The notes: generated by a model from the sequence alone, not told the origin. A stretch of 64,000 bases of DNA from Bdellovibrio bacteriovorus (GCF_001592735.1 NZ_LUKE01000002.1:62001-126000), one strand, 5' to 3'. Numbered from the stretch's first letter, positions 16,439-26,102 are shown. Numbers and translations are program-made.

Positions 16439-18298
16439 TCAGATGTTCGCAGGCTTATACTCTTTTACCAACTCACCTAGTTTTGTTTTTACTTCAGCGG
16501 GCTGCCCATCATCACAATAACGGCTCATCTTTTGAAGTTCAGAGAACAAGACATTCGCTTCTATCATTCCCTCTATGGCACGCATGATACGCGGATGGCG
16601 GGTTTTTTCAACGTTGTTCCCGATGAGAAGCTCTTCATATAGCTTTTCGCCCGGTCTTAATCCCACAAAAGATATCTTAATATCTCCCCGACCCGACTCA
16701 GCCTCAAACACCTCCAAACCACTAAGCTCGATCATCTTTTTTGCAAGATCAACAACCTTAACCGGTTCCCCCATATCCAACACGAATACATCGCCCCCTT
16801 GCCCCATGGCTCCGGCTTGTAAAACTAATTGGGCAGCCTCAGGAATGGTCATAAAGTATCGAGTCACGTCCGGATGAGTTACAGTGACTGGACCACCTGC
16901 CCGGATTTGTTCTTTGAATAACGGTACGACAGATCCAGAAGATCCCAAAACATTTCCAAAACGAACCATGGTAACTCTAGTCTGGCCGGCGCTTTCTTTT
17001 GCAATCGCTTGCAACACTAACTCCGCAAGGCGTTTGGTAGCTCCCATGACATTAGTGGGCCTCACGGCCTTGTCCGTAGAAATTAAAACAAAGTTTTCGA
17101 CTTTAGCGCTAATACTGGCGCTGGCTGCTCGCCAAGTCCCAAAGACATTATTACGAACCCCAGAAATAATATTGCTTTCAACCAGAGGTACATGTTTATA
17201 GGCGGCCGCATGATAGACTGTCGCAACCGAGTATTTGAGAATTGTTTTTCGTAGATGATCTTCATCCAAAACATCGCCTAAGATTCCCACGACCTTGAGA
17301 TTCGGGAAATGTTTCAGCAAGTCCTGCTCAATTCTATAAAGCGCAAATTCATTTTGCTCATATAACACGATCATGCGAGGGCCATTTTGAGCAATTTGTC
17401 TGCATAACTCAGCCCCAATTGATCCCCCAGCACCCGTGACCAACACCGCTCGGTCCTGGATACAACTTGAAATGAGATCTTGAAATGGGGGAACGGGGTC
17501 TCTTCCAAGAAGATCCTCGACGCCAACCTCGCGAATATCTTCGATACTCACGCGCCCATCGACAAGCTCTCCCATTCCCGGGAGCGTCTTCAAAATCAAA
17601 TTTTTCCCCTCAAATCTATGGATAATTTCTTTACGTCGAGATCGTGATGCTGAAGGCATCGCGATAAGAAGCTGATGACAGCCCTCTTCAGCCATGACCT
17701 CCAGCGCTTCTTCTGGAGAAAATACTCGAATACCCGCAACATTCGATCCGTGAAGGTCTTTACTGTCATCAAAAAATGCGACGGGCATAAACTCCGGGCC
17801 AGACATCAGCGCAAGCGCCGTCTGCAATCCTGAGCGTCCAGCTCCATAAATTGCCACTTTTTGGCGACGATCCCCTTTTCTTTCAAGAGATCGCAGGATA
17901 CCACGAGCAAAAAAACGACTTGAAGCGATATACGCAATCGCAATCACCCAATAGATCACGATGGAGGAGCGTGGAATCCCCCCCACCTGCCCCATGACCA
18001 CGACAGCCAAGAGTAACAAAACGGAAAGCGACACTCCGTAAAAAACTGTCAATAAAATCTTGTCGTCCATAAAACGAATAACAGCCCTGTAAAGACCTAA
18101 CCGAACAAAGATCGGTACCGCGAGAAAAGGTAAAACAAAGAAAATCCAAATATATTGAGAAATGTCCGGCGCCCAAATTCCTAAACGGAGAGCGATTGCC
18201 GAATAAAGCGCCAACGGCAACAATAAGACATCGCAAAGAAGCATAAGAATAACTTTAAACTTCCGAGGCAAATATGCGAGGCGATAGTAAGCTGTCAT
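16439..18298 (-). CDS. Membrane UDP-sugar 4,6-dehydratase (CapD/WbpM/PglF type)
   Basis: This 619-residue protein has four membrane helices within 15-125, a first Rossmann-like domain at about 145-255, and a catalytic NAD-binding Rossmann domain from about 285 (VTGAGGSIGAE). The PglF/WbpM active site is recognisable: STDKAVRPTNVMGATKR, with Met in place of the Tyr of ordinary short-chain dehydrogenases. The reaction is UDP-GlcNAc to UDP-4-keto-6-deoxy-GlcNAc. It is close to a DegT aminotransferase, a PglD-like acetyltransferase and a PglC-like transferase, so the probable product is UDP-N,N'-diacetylbacillosamine or a close relative for priming the lipid carrier. Confidence 0.93.
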   Translation of the reverse strand: MTAYYRLAYLPRKFKVILMLLCDVLLLPLALYSAIALRLGIWAPDISQYIWIFFVLPFLAVPIFVRLGLYRAVIRFMDDKILLTVFYGVSLSVLLLLAVVVMGQVGGIPRSSIVIYWVIAIAYIASSRFFARGILRSLERKGDRRQKVAIYGAGRSGLQTALALMSGPEFMPVAFFDDSKDLHGSNVAGIRVFSPEEALEVMAEEGCHQLLIAMPSASRSRRKEIIHRFEGKNLILKTLPGMGELVDGRVSIEDIREVGVEDLLGRDPVPPFQDLISSCIQDRAVLVTGAGGSIGAELCRQIAQNGPRMIVLYEQNEFALYRIEQDLLKHFPNLKVVGILGDVLDEDHLRKTILKYSVATVYHAAAYKHVPLVESNIISGVRNNVFGTWRAASASISAKVENFVLISTDKAVRPTNVMGATKRLAELVLQAIAKESAGQTRVTMVRFGNVLGSSGSVVPLFKEQIRAGGPVTVTHPDVTRYFMTIPEAAQLVLQAGAMGQGGDVFVLDMGEPVKVVDLAKKMIELSGLEVFEAESGRGDIKISFVGLRPGEKLYEELLIGNNVEKTRHPRIMRAIEGMIEANVLFSELQKMSRYCDDGQPAEVKTKLGELVKEYKPANI

Positions 18299-18306
18299 GC
18301 GATAAA

Positions 18307-18999
18307 TTACTTCCGACGAAAAATCATCTTAGAACGCCATTGAATAAAACGAATTCCCATTCCCAACTGGGCTTTGAGATATTTAGGATCTTTCCATGAG
18401 TTTACCAATAAGCTCTTCAGTATTGCGGTCCCTAAATATAATGCGTAATAAATGTCATGGACCTTCGTAATTAAATTGGGCTTCACCAGCAAGCTTTTGC
18501 ACCAATCATTCACATCGCATTCAATCACGATATGAACACGAACTTCATTCCCGTCATTTCTCACACTATGAACGTAGCTGGTGTCCAGCGCCCAAAATGT
18601 ACCAGGCCTCATCACGACCTGTTCCCCAGAAACCTTGAAAACCACTTTGGGATTAGTCTGAATAGGAATATGAAAACGAATACGCTGATTAAGTTTCGCT
18701 CCCGTCAAATCCCTATGAGGATGCAGTACTCCTCCCGGCTGTAAATAGTAAAATACCGCCATGTTTATCGGAGTCTTAAAGAATGAAATAACCTTATTTA
18801 CTTCCGGCGTCCTAACATTATCTGGAATTTCGGCGCCATTTTCCACCAATGGAATAAAGCTCCATAGCTTACTCGCGTACTTACCGGCTTCATGCGTGGG
18901 AGTAGACTGTTTTGAGAGACCGATTGCAAGCTCGCAGAGTCGGGCAATTTCAGCATCCGTTAAAAACTTTTCGTCTAAGACGTACGCGCCGTAGTTCAA
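18307..18999 (-). CDS. Aspartyl/asparaginyl beta-hydroxylase family (LpxO-like) dioxygenase
   Basis: This is a probable Fe(II)/2-oxoglutarate dioxygenase. I start at TTG 18999, which follows AAGGA by 6 bases and gives 230 residues; a longer TTG frame from 19062 is possible. The core contains LHPHRDLTG (iron ligands His and Asp), then RIRFHIPI and FWALDTSYVHSVRNDG with the distal His, and an Arg in NEVRVHIVIE that fits 2-oxoglutarate binding. Relatives hydroxylate lipid A acyl chains (LpxO) or protein Asp/Asn. Location next to envelope sugar genes favours lipid or glycolipid hydroxylation, but the substrate is not determined. Confidence 0.8.
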   Translation of the reverse strand: MNYGAYVLDEKFLTDAEIARLCELAIGLSKQSTPTHEAGKYASKLWSFIPLVENGAEIPDNVRTPEVNKVISFFKTPINMAVFYYLQPGGVLHPHRDLTGAKLNQRIRFHIPIQTNPKVVFKVSGEQVVMRPGTFWALDTSYVHSVRNDGNEVRVHIVIECDVNDWCKSLLVKPNLITKVHDIYYALYLGTAILKSLLVNSWKDPKYLKAQLGMGIRFIQWRSKMIFRRK

Positions 19000-19156
19000 A
19001 TCTGTTCCTTTTTTTTTAAAACAGCCACCTTTAACAAAATATCCACAAAAGATACTTGCCAAAACCTAAAAATTTTCACCGATCACCCCGTTTTAAACAA
19101 TGCGAAATGCTCTGCATAATCTTGAAATCGTTACCGTTTCTAATTAGATTCAGCTA

Positions 19157-19765
19157 ATGATAAAACGTTTTTTTGATTTTTTCGCAAGTTTGGTTATTTT
19201 GCTGATTGCTTGCCTTCCACTCCTCATTCTTTTTTTGCTTGTAAGACTGTTTTTGGGGAGCCCAGTCCTTTTCCGCCAAGTGCGTCCCGGCTTAAAAGGA
19301 CACCCTTTTGAGATGCTCAAACTTCGCACAATGACTGACCAAAGAGACAGTCATGGCAAACTTTTGCCAGATGCTGATCGACTGACAAAATTTGGAAAGT
19401 TCCTACGGTCAACAAGTCTTGATGAACTTCCCGAAATTTGGAATGTTTTAAATGGAGATATGAGCTTAGTCGGACCGCGCCCTCTGCTAATGGAATATTT
19501 ACCTTTGTATTCCGATGAGCAACGTCGGCGTCATGATGTGCGCCCAGGCATTACCGGGTGGGCCCAAGTAAATGGGAGGAATGCTTTATCGTGGGAAGAA
19601 AAATTTAAACTAGATGTTTGGTACGTTGAAAATCAATCCTTTTTGCTCGATATAAAAATTCTATTTTTGACTTTATATAAAGTCGTAAAGCGATCAGATA
19701 TTTCTGCACCCAACCAAGCCACGATGACAGCGTTTAAAGGCTCCAGCGACTTAACTAAGCCTTAA
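19157..19765 (+). CDS. PglC-like monotopic phosphoglycosyl transferase
   Basis: This 202-residue enzyme is predicted to transfer a sugar phosphate from a UDP-sugar to undecaprenyl phosphate, the first membrane step of glycan assembly. It has a single N-terminal hydrophobic helix (residues 8-33) and the short catalytic domain without the extra N-terminal membrane region of WcaJ. Key motifs are FRQVRPG, MLKLRTM, the catalytic Asp89-Glu90 in TSLDELPEIWN, SLVGPRPLL and RPGITGWAQVNGRN. PglC uses UDP-diNAcBac, and the neighbouring PglF/D/E-like genes fit that substrate. It lies alone on the plus strand and overlaps the PglD-like gene tail to tail by 11 bases. Confidence 0.92.
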   Translation: MIKRFFDFFASLVILLIACLPLLILFLLVRLFLGSPVLFRQVRPGLKGHPFEMLKLRTMTDQRDSHGKLLPDADRLTKFGKFLRSTSLDELPEIWNVLNGDMSLVGPRPLLMEYLPLYSDEQRRRHDVRPGITGWAQVNGRNALSWEEKFKLDVWYVENQSFLLDIKILFLTLYKVVKRSDISAPNQATMTAFKGSSDLTKP

Positions 19766-20360
19766 GCTTTGCTGGAACTCCCACATAAGTCCCGGCCTCG
19801 ACCAAGCTTTTGACCACCGAGCCTCCTGCCCCCACAATAACTCGGTCAGCGATCTTCACCGATGGAACAACGGAAACCCCCGTGCCGATTTCGCAATATG
19901 AACCTATGGCCACAAATCCCGATAAAGAGGTATTAGGCGACAGATGAACATAATCACCCAGTCTAACATCATGACCAATTGTACATCCGATATTTACCAC
20001 GACGCTTTTTCCAATTTCAATATCACAAGTCAGAACTGAACCCGGACAAACAATAGACCCTTCGCCAATATTCACGTTAGATCCTACAACACATGAAGGG
20101 TGCACGACGGCGGGACACGCGGAGATATGACCTCTGACCTTTTCGATCATATCTACCATTGCTTTTGGATTTCCAGACCCGACAATCCATTGAGCATCCT
20201 TAGGAATCTTTTCGGCCTCGTAAAAAATAGGCAAACCTCTAAGAGAAGTTTCCGGCGAAGTCCTTCCGTTAAAGAAACCAACAACTTGATACCCTGCCTG
20301 AGTTACCCAATCATAAACTTCTCTTGAAAAAGCACCACTTCCCAAAATGACAATTTTCAT
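19755..20360 (-). CDS. PglD/NeuD-like sugar N-acetyltransferase
   Basis: This 201-residue protein has an N-terminal small Rossmann-like domain (KIVILGSGAFSREVYDWV) and a C-terminal left-handed beta-helix made of hexapeptide repeats, for example IGEGSIVCPGSVLTCDIEIG and IGCTIGHDVRLGDYVHLSP, with the catalytic His in GHDV. PglD acetylates UDP-4-amino-6-deoxy-GlcNAc. It follows the DegT aminotransferase gene by 16 bases and fits the 4-amino sugar pathway with the CapD-like dehydratase. The ATG has a GGAG ribosome site. Confidence 0.9.
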   Translation of the reverse strand: MKIVILGSGAFSREVYDWVTQAGYQVVGFFNGRTSPETSLRGLPIFYEAEKIPKDAQWIVGSGNPKAMVDMIEKVRGHISACPAVVHPSCVVGSNVNIGEGSIVCPGSVLTCDIEIGKSVVVNIGCTIGHDVRLGDYVHLSPNTSLSGFVAIGSYCEIGTGVSVVPSVKIADRVIVGAGGSVVKSLVEAGTYVGVPAKLKA

Positions 20361-20376
20361 ACCTACTCCACCACTC

Positions 20377-21588
20377 CTATTTTCTCGCAGATTTCAAAAC
20401 TTTTTTAACTGCAAGGCTCAAACCATCGGCATAATCATCAGCTAACGTCGGATGCACCAAGAAGGCAAGGCTGCTCTCAGAAAGTTTCTTAGCATTTGGA
20501 AGCCGTTCCTTCACCGCAAATGGACTATTCACAAACGCCTTTTCTAGATAAATTTCCCCACAGCTTCCCACGAAACATGGAAAACCTTCGGCTTGAATGG
20601 CATGCATAATTCGATCTCTGTTCCAGCCATCCCGCAATTGAGCTTGATCAATAAATGCGTATAGACGGTAGTACGAGTGAAACTCTCGGCTGCTAGGCTG
20701 AGGGATTATTAATCCTTCCTCATCCTTAAGATTCGCAATAACCTTATGAGCCAAATGACGTCTTTGCAGAACCCAAGCTTCAAGTTTTTCTAGCTGCTTG
20801 AGAGCAATCGCAGATTGTATTTCTGTGAAACGCCAGTTGGTACCGAAAGATTCATGCAACCATCTAAATCCCGGGGGATGTTCACGTCTGTAGACAGCGT
20901 CATAGCTTTTACCATGATCTTTGAAAGCCCACATTTTTTCGTAAATTTCTGATTCATTGGTCAGAAGAATGCCGCCTTCTCCACCCGTGGTCATAATTTT
21001 ATCTTGGCAAAATGAAAAGGCCGACATGTCACCAAAAGAGCCCGTCAGACGACCATCAATTTTTGCGCCGTGCGACTGCGCACAGTCCTCAATAACTTTC
21101 AAATTATTTTCTTTAGCAAGCTTCATGATAGCTGACATATCTGCGGGCCACCCCGCTAGATGAACAACAACAATAGCCTTAGTATTCTTGTTTATAACTC
21201 GAGAGATACTGTCCGCCGTGATATTTTGCGACGAAAGGTCAATATCTGCCATCACCGGGGTCGCCCCCACACGCACGATGCAGCTCGCAGAGGCGATGAA
21301 AGTACGGCAAGTCGTGATGACTTCGTCTCCAGGTCCGACCCCTAAGCCGAATAGCGCCAATTCCAACGCCAGGGTTCCGTTTGACAAAGCAATTCCATGC
21401 TTCATACCGTGGTACGAAGCAAAATCATCTTCAAATTTCTTTGTAAGATTCCCTGTCCAATAATTTACTTTCCCGGACTTTAAGACGTCCACGACAGACT
21501 CTATCTCGTCATTTCCAAATACAGGCCAAGGAGCAATAGCTTTTTTTGAAACCGGGTCTCCACCGTTTATTGCTAAATTTTTCACCAT
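20377..21588 (-). CDS. DegT/DnrJ/EryC1/StrS aminotransferase (PglE-like)
   Basis: This 403-residue PLP enzyme of the sugar aminotransferase family has GIALSNGTLALELAL near the start of the fold, EDCAQSHGA (cofactor Asp and neighbours) and the PLP lysine in FSFCQDKIMTTGGEGG. Sequence position next to PglD- and PglF-like genes suggests that it aminates UDP-4-keto-6-deoxy-GlcNAc at C4. This is inferred, because regio-specificity cannot be read from the motifs. The ATG is preceded by AGGAG. It is one of three DegT-family genes in the window; the other two sit with dTDP- and CDP-sugar genes. Confidence 0.9.
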   Translation of the reverse strand: MVKNLAINGGDPVSKKAIAPWPVFGNDEIESVVDVLKSGKVNYWTGNLTKKFEDDFASYHGMKHGIALSNGTLALELALFGLGVGPGDEVITTCRTFIASASCIVRVGATPVMADIDLSSQNITADSISRVINKNTKAIVVVHLAGWPADMSAIMKLAKENNLKVIEDCAQSHGAKIDGRLTGSFGDMSAFSFCQDKIMTTGGEGGILLTNESEIYEKMWAFKDHGKSYDAVYRREHPPGFRWLHESFGTNWRFTEIQSAIALKQLEKLEAWVLQRRHLAHKVIANLKDEEGLIIPQPSSREFHSYYRLYAFIDQAQLRDGWNRDRIMHAIQAEGFPCFVGSCGEIYLEKAFVNSPFAVKERLPNAKKLSESSLAFLVHPTLADDYADGLSLAVKKVLKSARK

Positions 21589-21594
21589 GATCTC

Positions 21595-22806
21595 CTACGA
21601 AATAACATCTTCAAACATTTTTAAAAATCTTGTAATACCATTTTTAAAACTAAGATTTTCTTCATAATAACTTTTGGCCGAGTCACCCATGGATTTTAAT
21701 TCCCCTTTAGATTTTGCCGACAAATCCAAAACAGCAGCGCTTAAAGCCTCCGGATTTTCCGAAGGAACACAAATTCCGCCCCCAGACAAGCGGATCAACT
21801 CCGCGGCATCCCCCGGCACCGCCATCAGCACAGGCTTTCCTATCGACATATAGGCTTGAGTTTTAGACGGCACCGTAATCTCAAATAAAGGGTCTTTTTT
21901 TAGATGCACTAATAAAACATCACAATTCGACATCAATCGGCCAACCTCAGTCACTGGCATCCGAGGAACAAATATGACGTTAGTCAGTTGTCGGTCTTGC
22001 GCAAGCTTTTTCAACCTGTCTGCATCAATTCCGCCGCCCACAAAAACAAACTGGATATAAGAAGATTTTAAAGAAACCTTTTCAGCGGCTTCAAGAACAC
22101 TCTCCAGTCCTTGTGCCTTTCCCATATTTCCGGCGAATAAAATATTAAATTTATTTGTTAAAAAACTAAATTCTTCACCTGTTGAATGCGAACTTAAGGA
22201 CTTTTCATCACACCAGTTATAAATAACTTCGATTTTATTTTGCGCCACTCCTCGCGTAATCAAAGCTTTCTTAAAGCCTGGCGACAAAACAACTATTTTA
22301 TCGGCTCTTTTATAAATCCAGTTACAAAGCATATTGATAACTTTAAGAATTCGTTCATTTTTAAGCATTCCGGTAGACCGTAAAGAATCAGGCCAAAGAT
22401 CCTGGATATCATACACAAACGGCACTCGGCGAATCAGTCCAACAAGGGCAGCTGAAAATCCCACCGTCGCTGGCGGATGATAGACATAGATGACATCAAA
22501 TTTCTTGGCTCTGATTGTCCCAAAAATAAAAGACGAAATGCAAAAACTAACGTAGTTAGAAATTCTTTTAAGAGCAGACCCATCATGACTAGGATAAAGC
22601 CAAACTCGGTGGACACAGATATCGTCCATGATTTGTTTTTGATATAACTTCAGACGATAATTTTCGTAAATATCACCACCCGGATAATTCGGAAACCCGG
22701 TAACCACCTCAACTTCATGACCCTGACTCTTAAGTCCTTTAGCAAACAAGAGTCCTTTGAAGGTGGGCTCTGGATCAAACCATTGAGTAAGGATTAAAAT
22801 TCTCAC
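21595..22806 (-). CDS. Glycosyltransferase family 4 (WbuB-like)
   Basis: This GT-B enzyme would add a sugar to the lipid-linked glycan. I chose GTG 22806 because it begins with the typical strand VRILILTQWFDPEPTFKG; an upstream TTG at 22833 would overlap the epimerase gene. The 403 residues include GFPNYPGG, an N-domain with ELPL-type hydrophobic strands, and a C-domain with NILFAGNMGKAQGLESVLEA followed by VPSKTQAYMSIGKPVLMAV. The pattern resembles WbuB, which transfers FucNAc to a lipid-linked sugar. It sits directly after the UDP-FucNAc genes, which supports that substrate. Confidence 0.88.
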   Translation of the reverse strand: MRILILTQWFDPEPTFKGLLFAKGLKSQGHEVEVVTGFPNYPGGDIYENYRLKLYQKQIMDDICVHRVWLYPSHDGSALKRISNYVSFCISSFIFGTIRAKKFDVIYVYHPPATVGFSAALVGLIRRVPFVYDIQDLWPDSLRSTGMLKNERILKVINMLCNWIYKRADKIVVLSPGFKKALITRGVAQNKIEVIYNWCDEKSLSSHSTGEEFSFLTNKFNILFAGNMGKAQGLESVLEAAEKVSLKSSYIQFVFVGGGIDADRLKKLAQDRQLTNVIFVPRMPVTEVGRLMSNCDVLLVHLKKDPLFEITVPSKTQAYMSIGKPVLMAVPGDAAELIRLSGGGICVPSENPEALSAAVLDLSAKSKGELKSMGDSAKSYYEENLSFKNGITRFLKMFEDVIS

Positions 22807-22813
22807 GAAAAGC

Positions 22814-23944
22814 CTAAACTTTCTTCCACACAACTCTGTTCACATAGTCTGTGTAGCTTAGAATAATCCTTAAAACCTTGTCCGACACGTTGGGCATCGA
22901 ATAATCAGCAACGGATCTTAACAATCGCGCATCACCCCTAGGCTGATCCGCCAAAACCTCCAAAGCTTGCAAAATGCGGTTTTTCTCTAAACCCATCATC
23001 ATTACGGAAGCTTCTTCAAAGCCTTCTGGTCTTTCGTGAGCTTCTCGAATATTTAATGCAGGAAAATTAAGGATAGATGACTCTTCAGTTATAGTTCCAC
23101 TGTCCGATAAAACCGCACGAGCTTGGACTTGCAATTGGTTATAATCAAAAAAACCCATCGGCTTCATGAGCTGAACTAGGGCATGAAATTTGGCACCACT
23201 CTTTTCTACCCTTTTCATGGTTCGCGGATGAGTTGAAACGATCACCGGCAAGCCGAACGTTTCAGCTACCGCATTTAAAGAATCAACTAATTTGGAAAAG
23301 TTAACCTCTGACTCTATATTTTCTTCGCGATGCGCACTTACTAAGAAATACTTTTCTTTCGTAAGATTTAAACGAACTAAAATATCTGACTTTCGAATCT
23401 GAGGTCCATAAAAATTCAAAATCTCGAACAAGGGACTGCCCGTCTTAATAACCCTATCGGCAGGAAGACCTTCCCTTAGCAGATACTCTCTAGCAATTGA
23501 GCTATAGGTAAGATTTATATCCGCAGTATGATCTACAATTTTTCTATTAATTTCTTCTGGCACACGTTGGTCAAAACAACGATTGCCTGCTTCCATATGA
23601 AAGATAGGGATTTTTCTTCTTTTGGCTGCAATCGCCGCCAAGCAACTATTTGTGTCACCCAATATTAAAACGGCCTCGGGCTTTTCCGCTTCTAAAACTT
23701 TATCGACTTCTATAATTACATTTCCAATTGTCGCGGTGGCGTTCGCACCAGCGGCATTTAGAAAGTGGTCCGGTTTGCGCACACCGAGATCATTAAAAAA
23801 TATCTCATTCAACTCGTAATCATAGTTTTGGCCGGTATGGACGATGACTTGATCAGTATACTCATCAAGCCGAGCCATGACTCTGGAAAGTCGAATAATC
23901 TCTGGTCGGGTTCCAACAACGGTCATCACTTTCATTTTTTTCAT
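22814..23944 (-). CDS. wbjD: UDP-GlcNAc 2-epimerase family, WbjD/FnlC-type
   Basis: Final enzyme of UDP-L-FucNAc synthesis: it epimerises UDP-2-acetamido-2,6-dideoxy-talose at C2 to give UDP-L-FucNAc. I start at ATG 23944, which follows the upstream stop by one base and gives the conserved opening KVMTVVGTRPEIIRL. The 376-residue product contains ILGDTNSCLAAIAAKRRKIP, HMEAGNRCFDQRVPEEINR and the VSAHREEN motif with the usual HRE. Pathway assignment comes from its place after WbjB- and WbjC-type genes; by itself it could be WecB. Confidence 0.92.
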   Translation of the reverse strand: MKKMKVMTVVGTRPEIIRLSRVMARLDEYTDQVIVHTGQNYDYELNEIFFNDLGVRKPDHFLNAAGANATATIGNVIIEVDKVLEAEKPEAVLILGDTNSCLAAIAAKRRKIPIFHMEAGNRCFDQRVPEEINRKIVDHTADINLTYSSIAREYLLREGLPADRVIKTGSPLFEILNFYGPQIRKSDILVRLNLTKEKYFLVSAHREENIESEVNFSKLVDSLNAVAETFGLPVIVSTHPRTMKRVEKSGAKFHALVQLMKPMGFFDYNQLQVQARAVLSDSGTITEESSILNFPALNIREAHERPEGFEEASVMMMGLEKNRILQALEVLADQPRGDARLLRSVADYSMPNVSDKVLRIILSYTDYVNRVVWKKV

Positions 23945-23945
23945 A

Positions 23946-25052
23946 TCAAACCTTATGTGCAATGGTATCTGGATTTTGGCGATCGAAAATCTCGTTTGCC
24001 CATAACATCACAACTAATTCGTCTTCACCGATATTTGTAATGTCATGAGACCAGCCAGGTATAGTTTCTAAAATCGGCGATTCTTTGGAGCTATCAACAA
24101 CAACTTCGCAAGTCTCTTGAGTATCCATATGCAAAAACTTATATCGAGCTTTCCCTTTAATAACCAAAAACTTCTCTGTCTTCGTGTGATGGTAATGCCC
24201 ACCCCGAGTAATACCTGGATGTGCGGTAAAAAAAGAAAACTGTCCGGAATCTTTAGTTTTTAACATTTCAACAAAAACACCCCGAGGATCTTCATAACGA
24301 GGAACCTCATAGGTAAACTGCCCGGGTTTCAAAAAGCTTAAATACGTCGCATGAAGAGCTCTGGTAATTCCTTGGCCCACACGTTCGGTGATGAGTGTCT
24401 GACGACTTTCCTTAAAGGCCTTAATCGTATCTGCCAACTCACCGAGAGTAATGGTATAAACAGGTTTCGCCTCAATAATTCTCGAATCTCGTAAGTGCCC
24501 CGTTTCATGGGAAATCAATAAAGAGATAAATTCCGTGACCACATCATCAATATAAATAAGTCGCAATACGGTGCTTCGGTCATTGATCGAAATAGGCAGA
24601 TCGTTCGCGATATTATGGCAGAATGTCGCAACAACGGAGTTATAATTCGGACGACTCCACTTTCCAAATACATTAGGCAAACGAAATACGTAGGATTTTT
24701 CGTTCTGTAAAAGGATCTCCTCCGCAGCCTTTTTTGACTTCCCGTAAGGATTCTCGAGCTCTGCCTGGATAGATGAAGAAAAGACGATAGGTGACTTTAA
24801 ACCCAGGTTATACCTTACATTCAAGATTTTTTCTGTTAAAGAAAAATTGCCTTCATGAAAATCCTTTTCTTGTTGCGGACGATTCACACCAGCTAAATGA
24901 AAAATGAAATCAGCTTGGGCGACAAGATCCTTCAATTCTTCTAACGACGATCCTTTATGATACTCAAGAATTTCGTATTTCTTCAGCTCACGCAGCCTCA
25001 AAATCAAATTTTTGGCGATAAATCCTTTTGATCCAGTGACAAGAACCTTCAC
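23946..25052 (-). CDS. wbjC: CapF/WbjC-type reductase with C-terminal cupin
   Basis: This 368-residue bifunctional enzyme acts in UDP-L-FucNAc synthesis: C3 epimerisation then NADPH reduction at C4. Residues 1-245 form an SDR-type Rossmann domain (MKVLVTGSKGFIAKNLILRL, FHLAGVNRP, PYGKSKKAAEE). Residues 255-368 form a cupin with metal-binding HYHHTKTEKFLV. This SDR-cupin fusion is diagnostic for CapF/WbjC/FnlB. It lies between the WbjB and WbjD genes with 3- and 1-base gaps, a translationally tight operon. Confidence 0.95.
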   Translation of the reverse strand: MKVLVTGSKGFIAKNLILRLRELKKYEILEYHKGSSLEELKDLVAQADFIFHLAGVNRPQQEKDFHEGNFSLTEKILNVRYNLGLKSPIVFSSSIQAELENPYGKSKKAAEEILLQNEKSYVFRLPNVFGKWSRPNYNSVVATFCHNIANDLPISINDRSTVLRLIYIDDVVTEFISLLISHETGHLRDSRIIEAKPVYTITLGELADTIKAFKESRQTLITERVGQGITRALHATYLSFLKPGQFTYEVPRYEDPRGVFVEMLKTKDSGQFSFFTAHPGITRGGHYHHTKTEKFLVIKGKARYKFLHMDTQETCEVVVDSSKESPILETIPGWSHDITNIGEDELVVMLWANEIFDRQNPDTIAHKV

Positions 25053-25055
25053 GGG

Positions 25056-26102
25056 TTACTCCTCTGGTGCAACGTTTTTATTTTTTTTAATCGCACGAAT
25101 GAAGTCTAGCTTCAAAAGCAGCGTTTTCATTTCCTGAACATTTAAGCGATGAGTGTTGTGAGAATTATAATCTTCAGACTGCGAAATGGCGATCTCACCT
25201 TGCTCTATGAATTTATCATAGTTTAGGTCGCGCATGTCGGCAGAGACTCGATAGTACTGCCCCATTTCTTCAGCCGAAACTCTTTCTTCTCGACTCAACA
25301 ACGTTTCATAAAGTTTTTCGCCGTGACGAGTTCCAATGACCGAAATGGGATGTTGAGGAACGTCCAAAAGTTCGCAAAGCGCTTTAGCTAGGACTTCTAG
25401 AGTTGCCGCAGGAGCTTTTTGGACAAAAATATCTCCGTTCTTTCCATTTTCAAAAGCATGAATTACAAGATCAACGGCATCGTCCAACGTCATCATGAAG
25501 CGAGTCATAGCTGCATCGGTAATTGTCAGAGGTTTTTTGGATTTTATTTGATCAACGAACAAAGGGATCACCGAACCCCTAGAGGCCATCACATTGCCAT
25601 AGCGAGTTCCGCATATAACCAGACGACCACCGTCCAGGCCACGAGATTTTGCCACCATGACCTTTTCCATTAACGCTTTAGAAATACCCATAGCGTTAAT
25701 GGGATAAACCGCTTTATCGGTACTTAAACAAACAACACGACTTACTCCGCATGAGATCGCAGCCTCAAGGACATTTTCAGTACCAACGACATTTGTCTTA
25801 ACCGCTTCCATTGGATGGAACTCACATGAAGGAACTTGCTTAAGTGCGGCTGCATGAAATATGAAATCAACGCCTCGGCAGGCAGAAAGAACACTGACGT
25901 AATCTCGCACATCACCGATGTAAAATTTTAATTTAGGACTGTTATATTTCTTGCGAAGATCATCCTGTTTTTTTTCATCACGACTAAAGATACGCACTTC
26001 TTTGATATCGGAATCTAAAAAACGCCTAAGAACTGCATTCCCGAAAGATCCTGTGCCACCCGTAATTAAAAGAGTTTTTTCTCCAAAAATAGAACGATTC
26101 AT
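25056..26102 (-). CDS. wbjB: UDP-GlcNAc 4,6-dehydratase/5-epimerase, CapE/WbjB type
   Basis: Cytosolic NADP-dependent SDR that starts UDP-L-FucNAc synthesis by converting UDP-GlcNAc to a 4-keto-6-deoxy hexose with C5 inversion. I start at ATG 26102, with AGGG 8 bases upstream and the opening MNRSIFGEKTLLITGGTGSF; the frame from 26162 has a non-conserved leader. The 348-residue product includes AAALKQVPSCEFHPMEAVKT, STDKAVYPINAMGISKALME (with Met replacing Tyr as in the PglF/CapE group) and RHGEKLYETLLSREER. It lacks the membrane helices of the CapD-type gene at 16439. Confidence 0.95.
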   Translation of the reverse strand: MNRSIFGEKTLLITGGTGSFGNAVLRRFLDSDIKEVRIFSRDEKKQDDLRKKYNSPKLKFYIGDVRDYVSVLSACRGVDFIFHAAALKQVPSCEFHPMEAVKTNVVGTENVLEAAISCGVSRVVCLSTDKAVYPINAMGISKALMEKVMVAKSRGLDGGRLVICGTRYGNVMASRGSVIPLFVDQIKSKKPLTITDAAMTRFMMTLDDAVDLVIHAFENGKNGDIFVQKAPAATLEVLAKALCELLDVPQHPISVIGTRHGEKLYETLLSREERVSAEEMGQYYRVSADMRDLNYDKFIEQGEIAISQSEDYNSHNTHRLNVQEMKTLLLKLDFIRAIKKNKNVAPEE

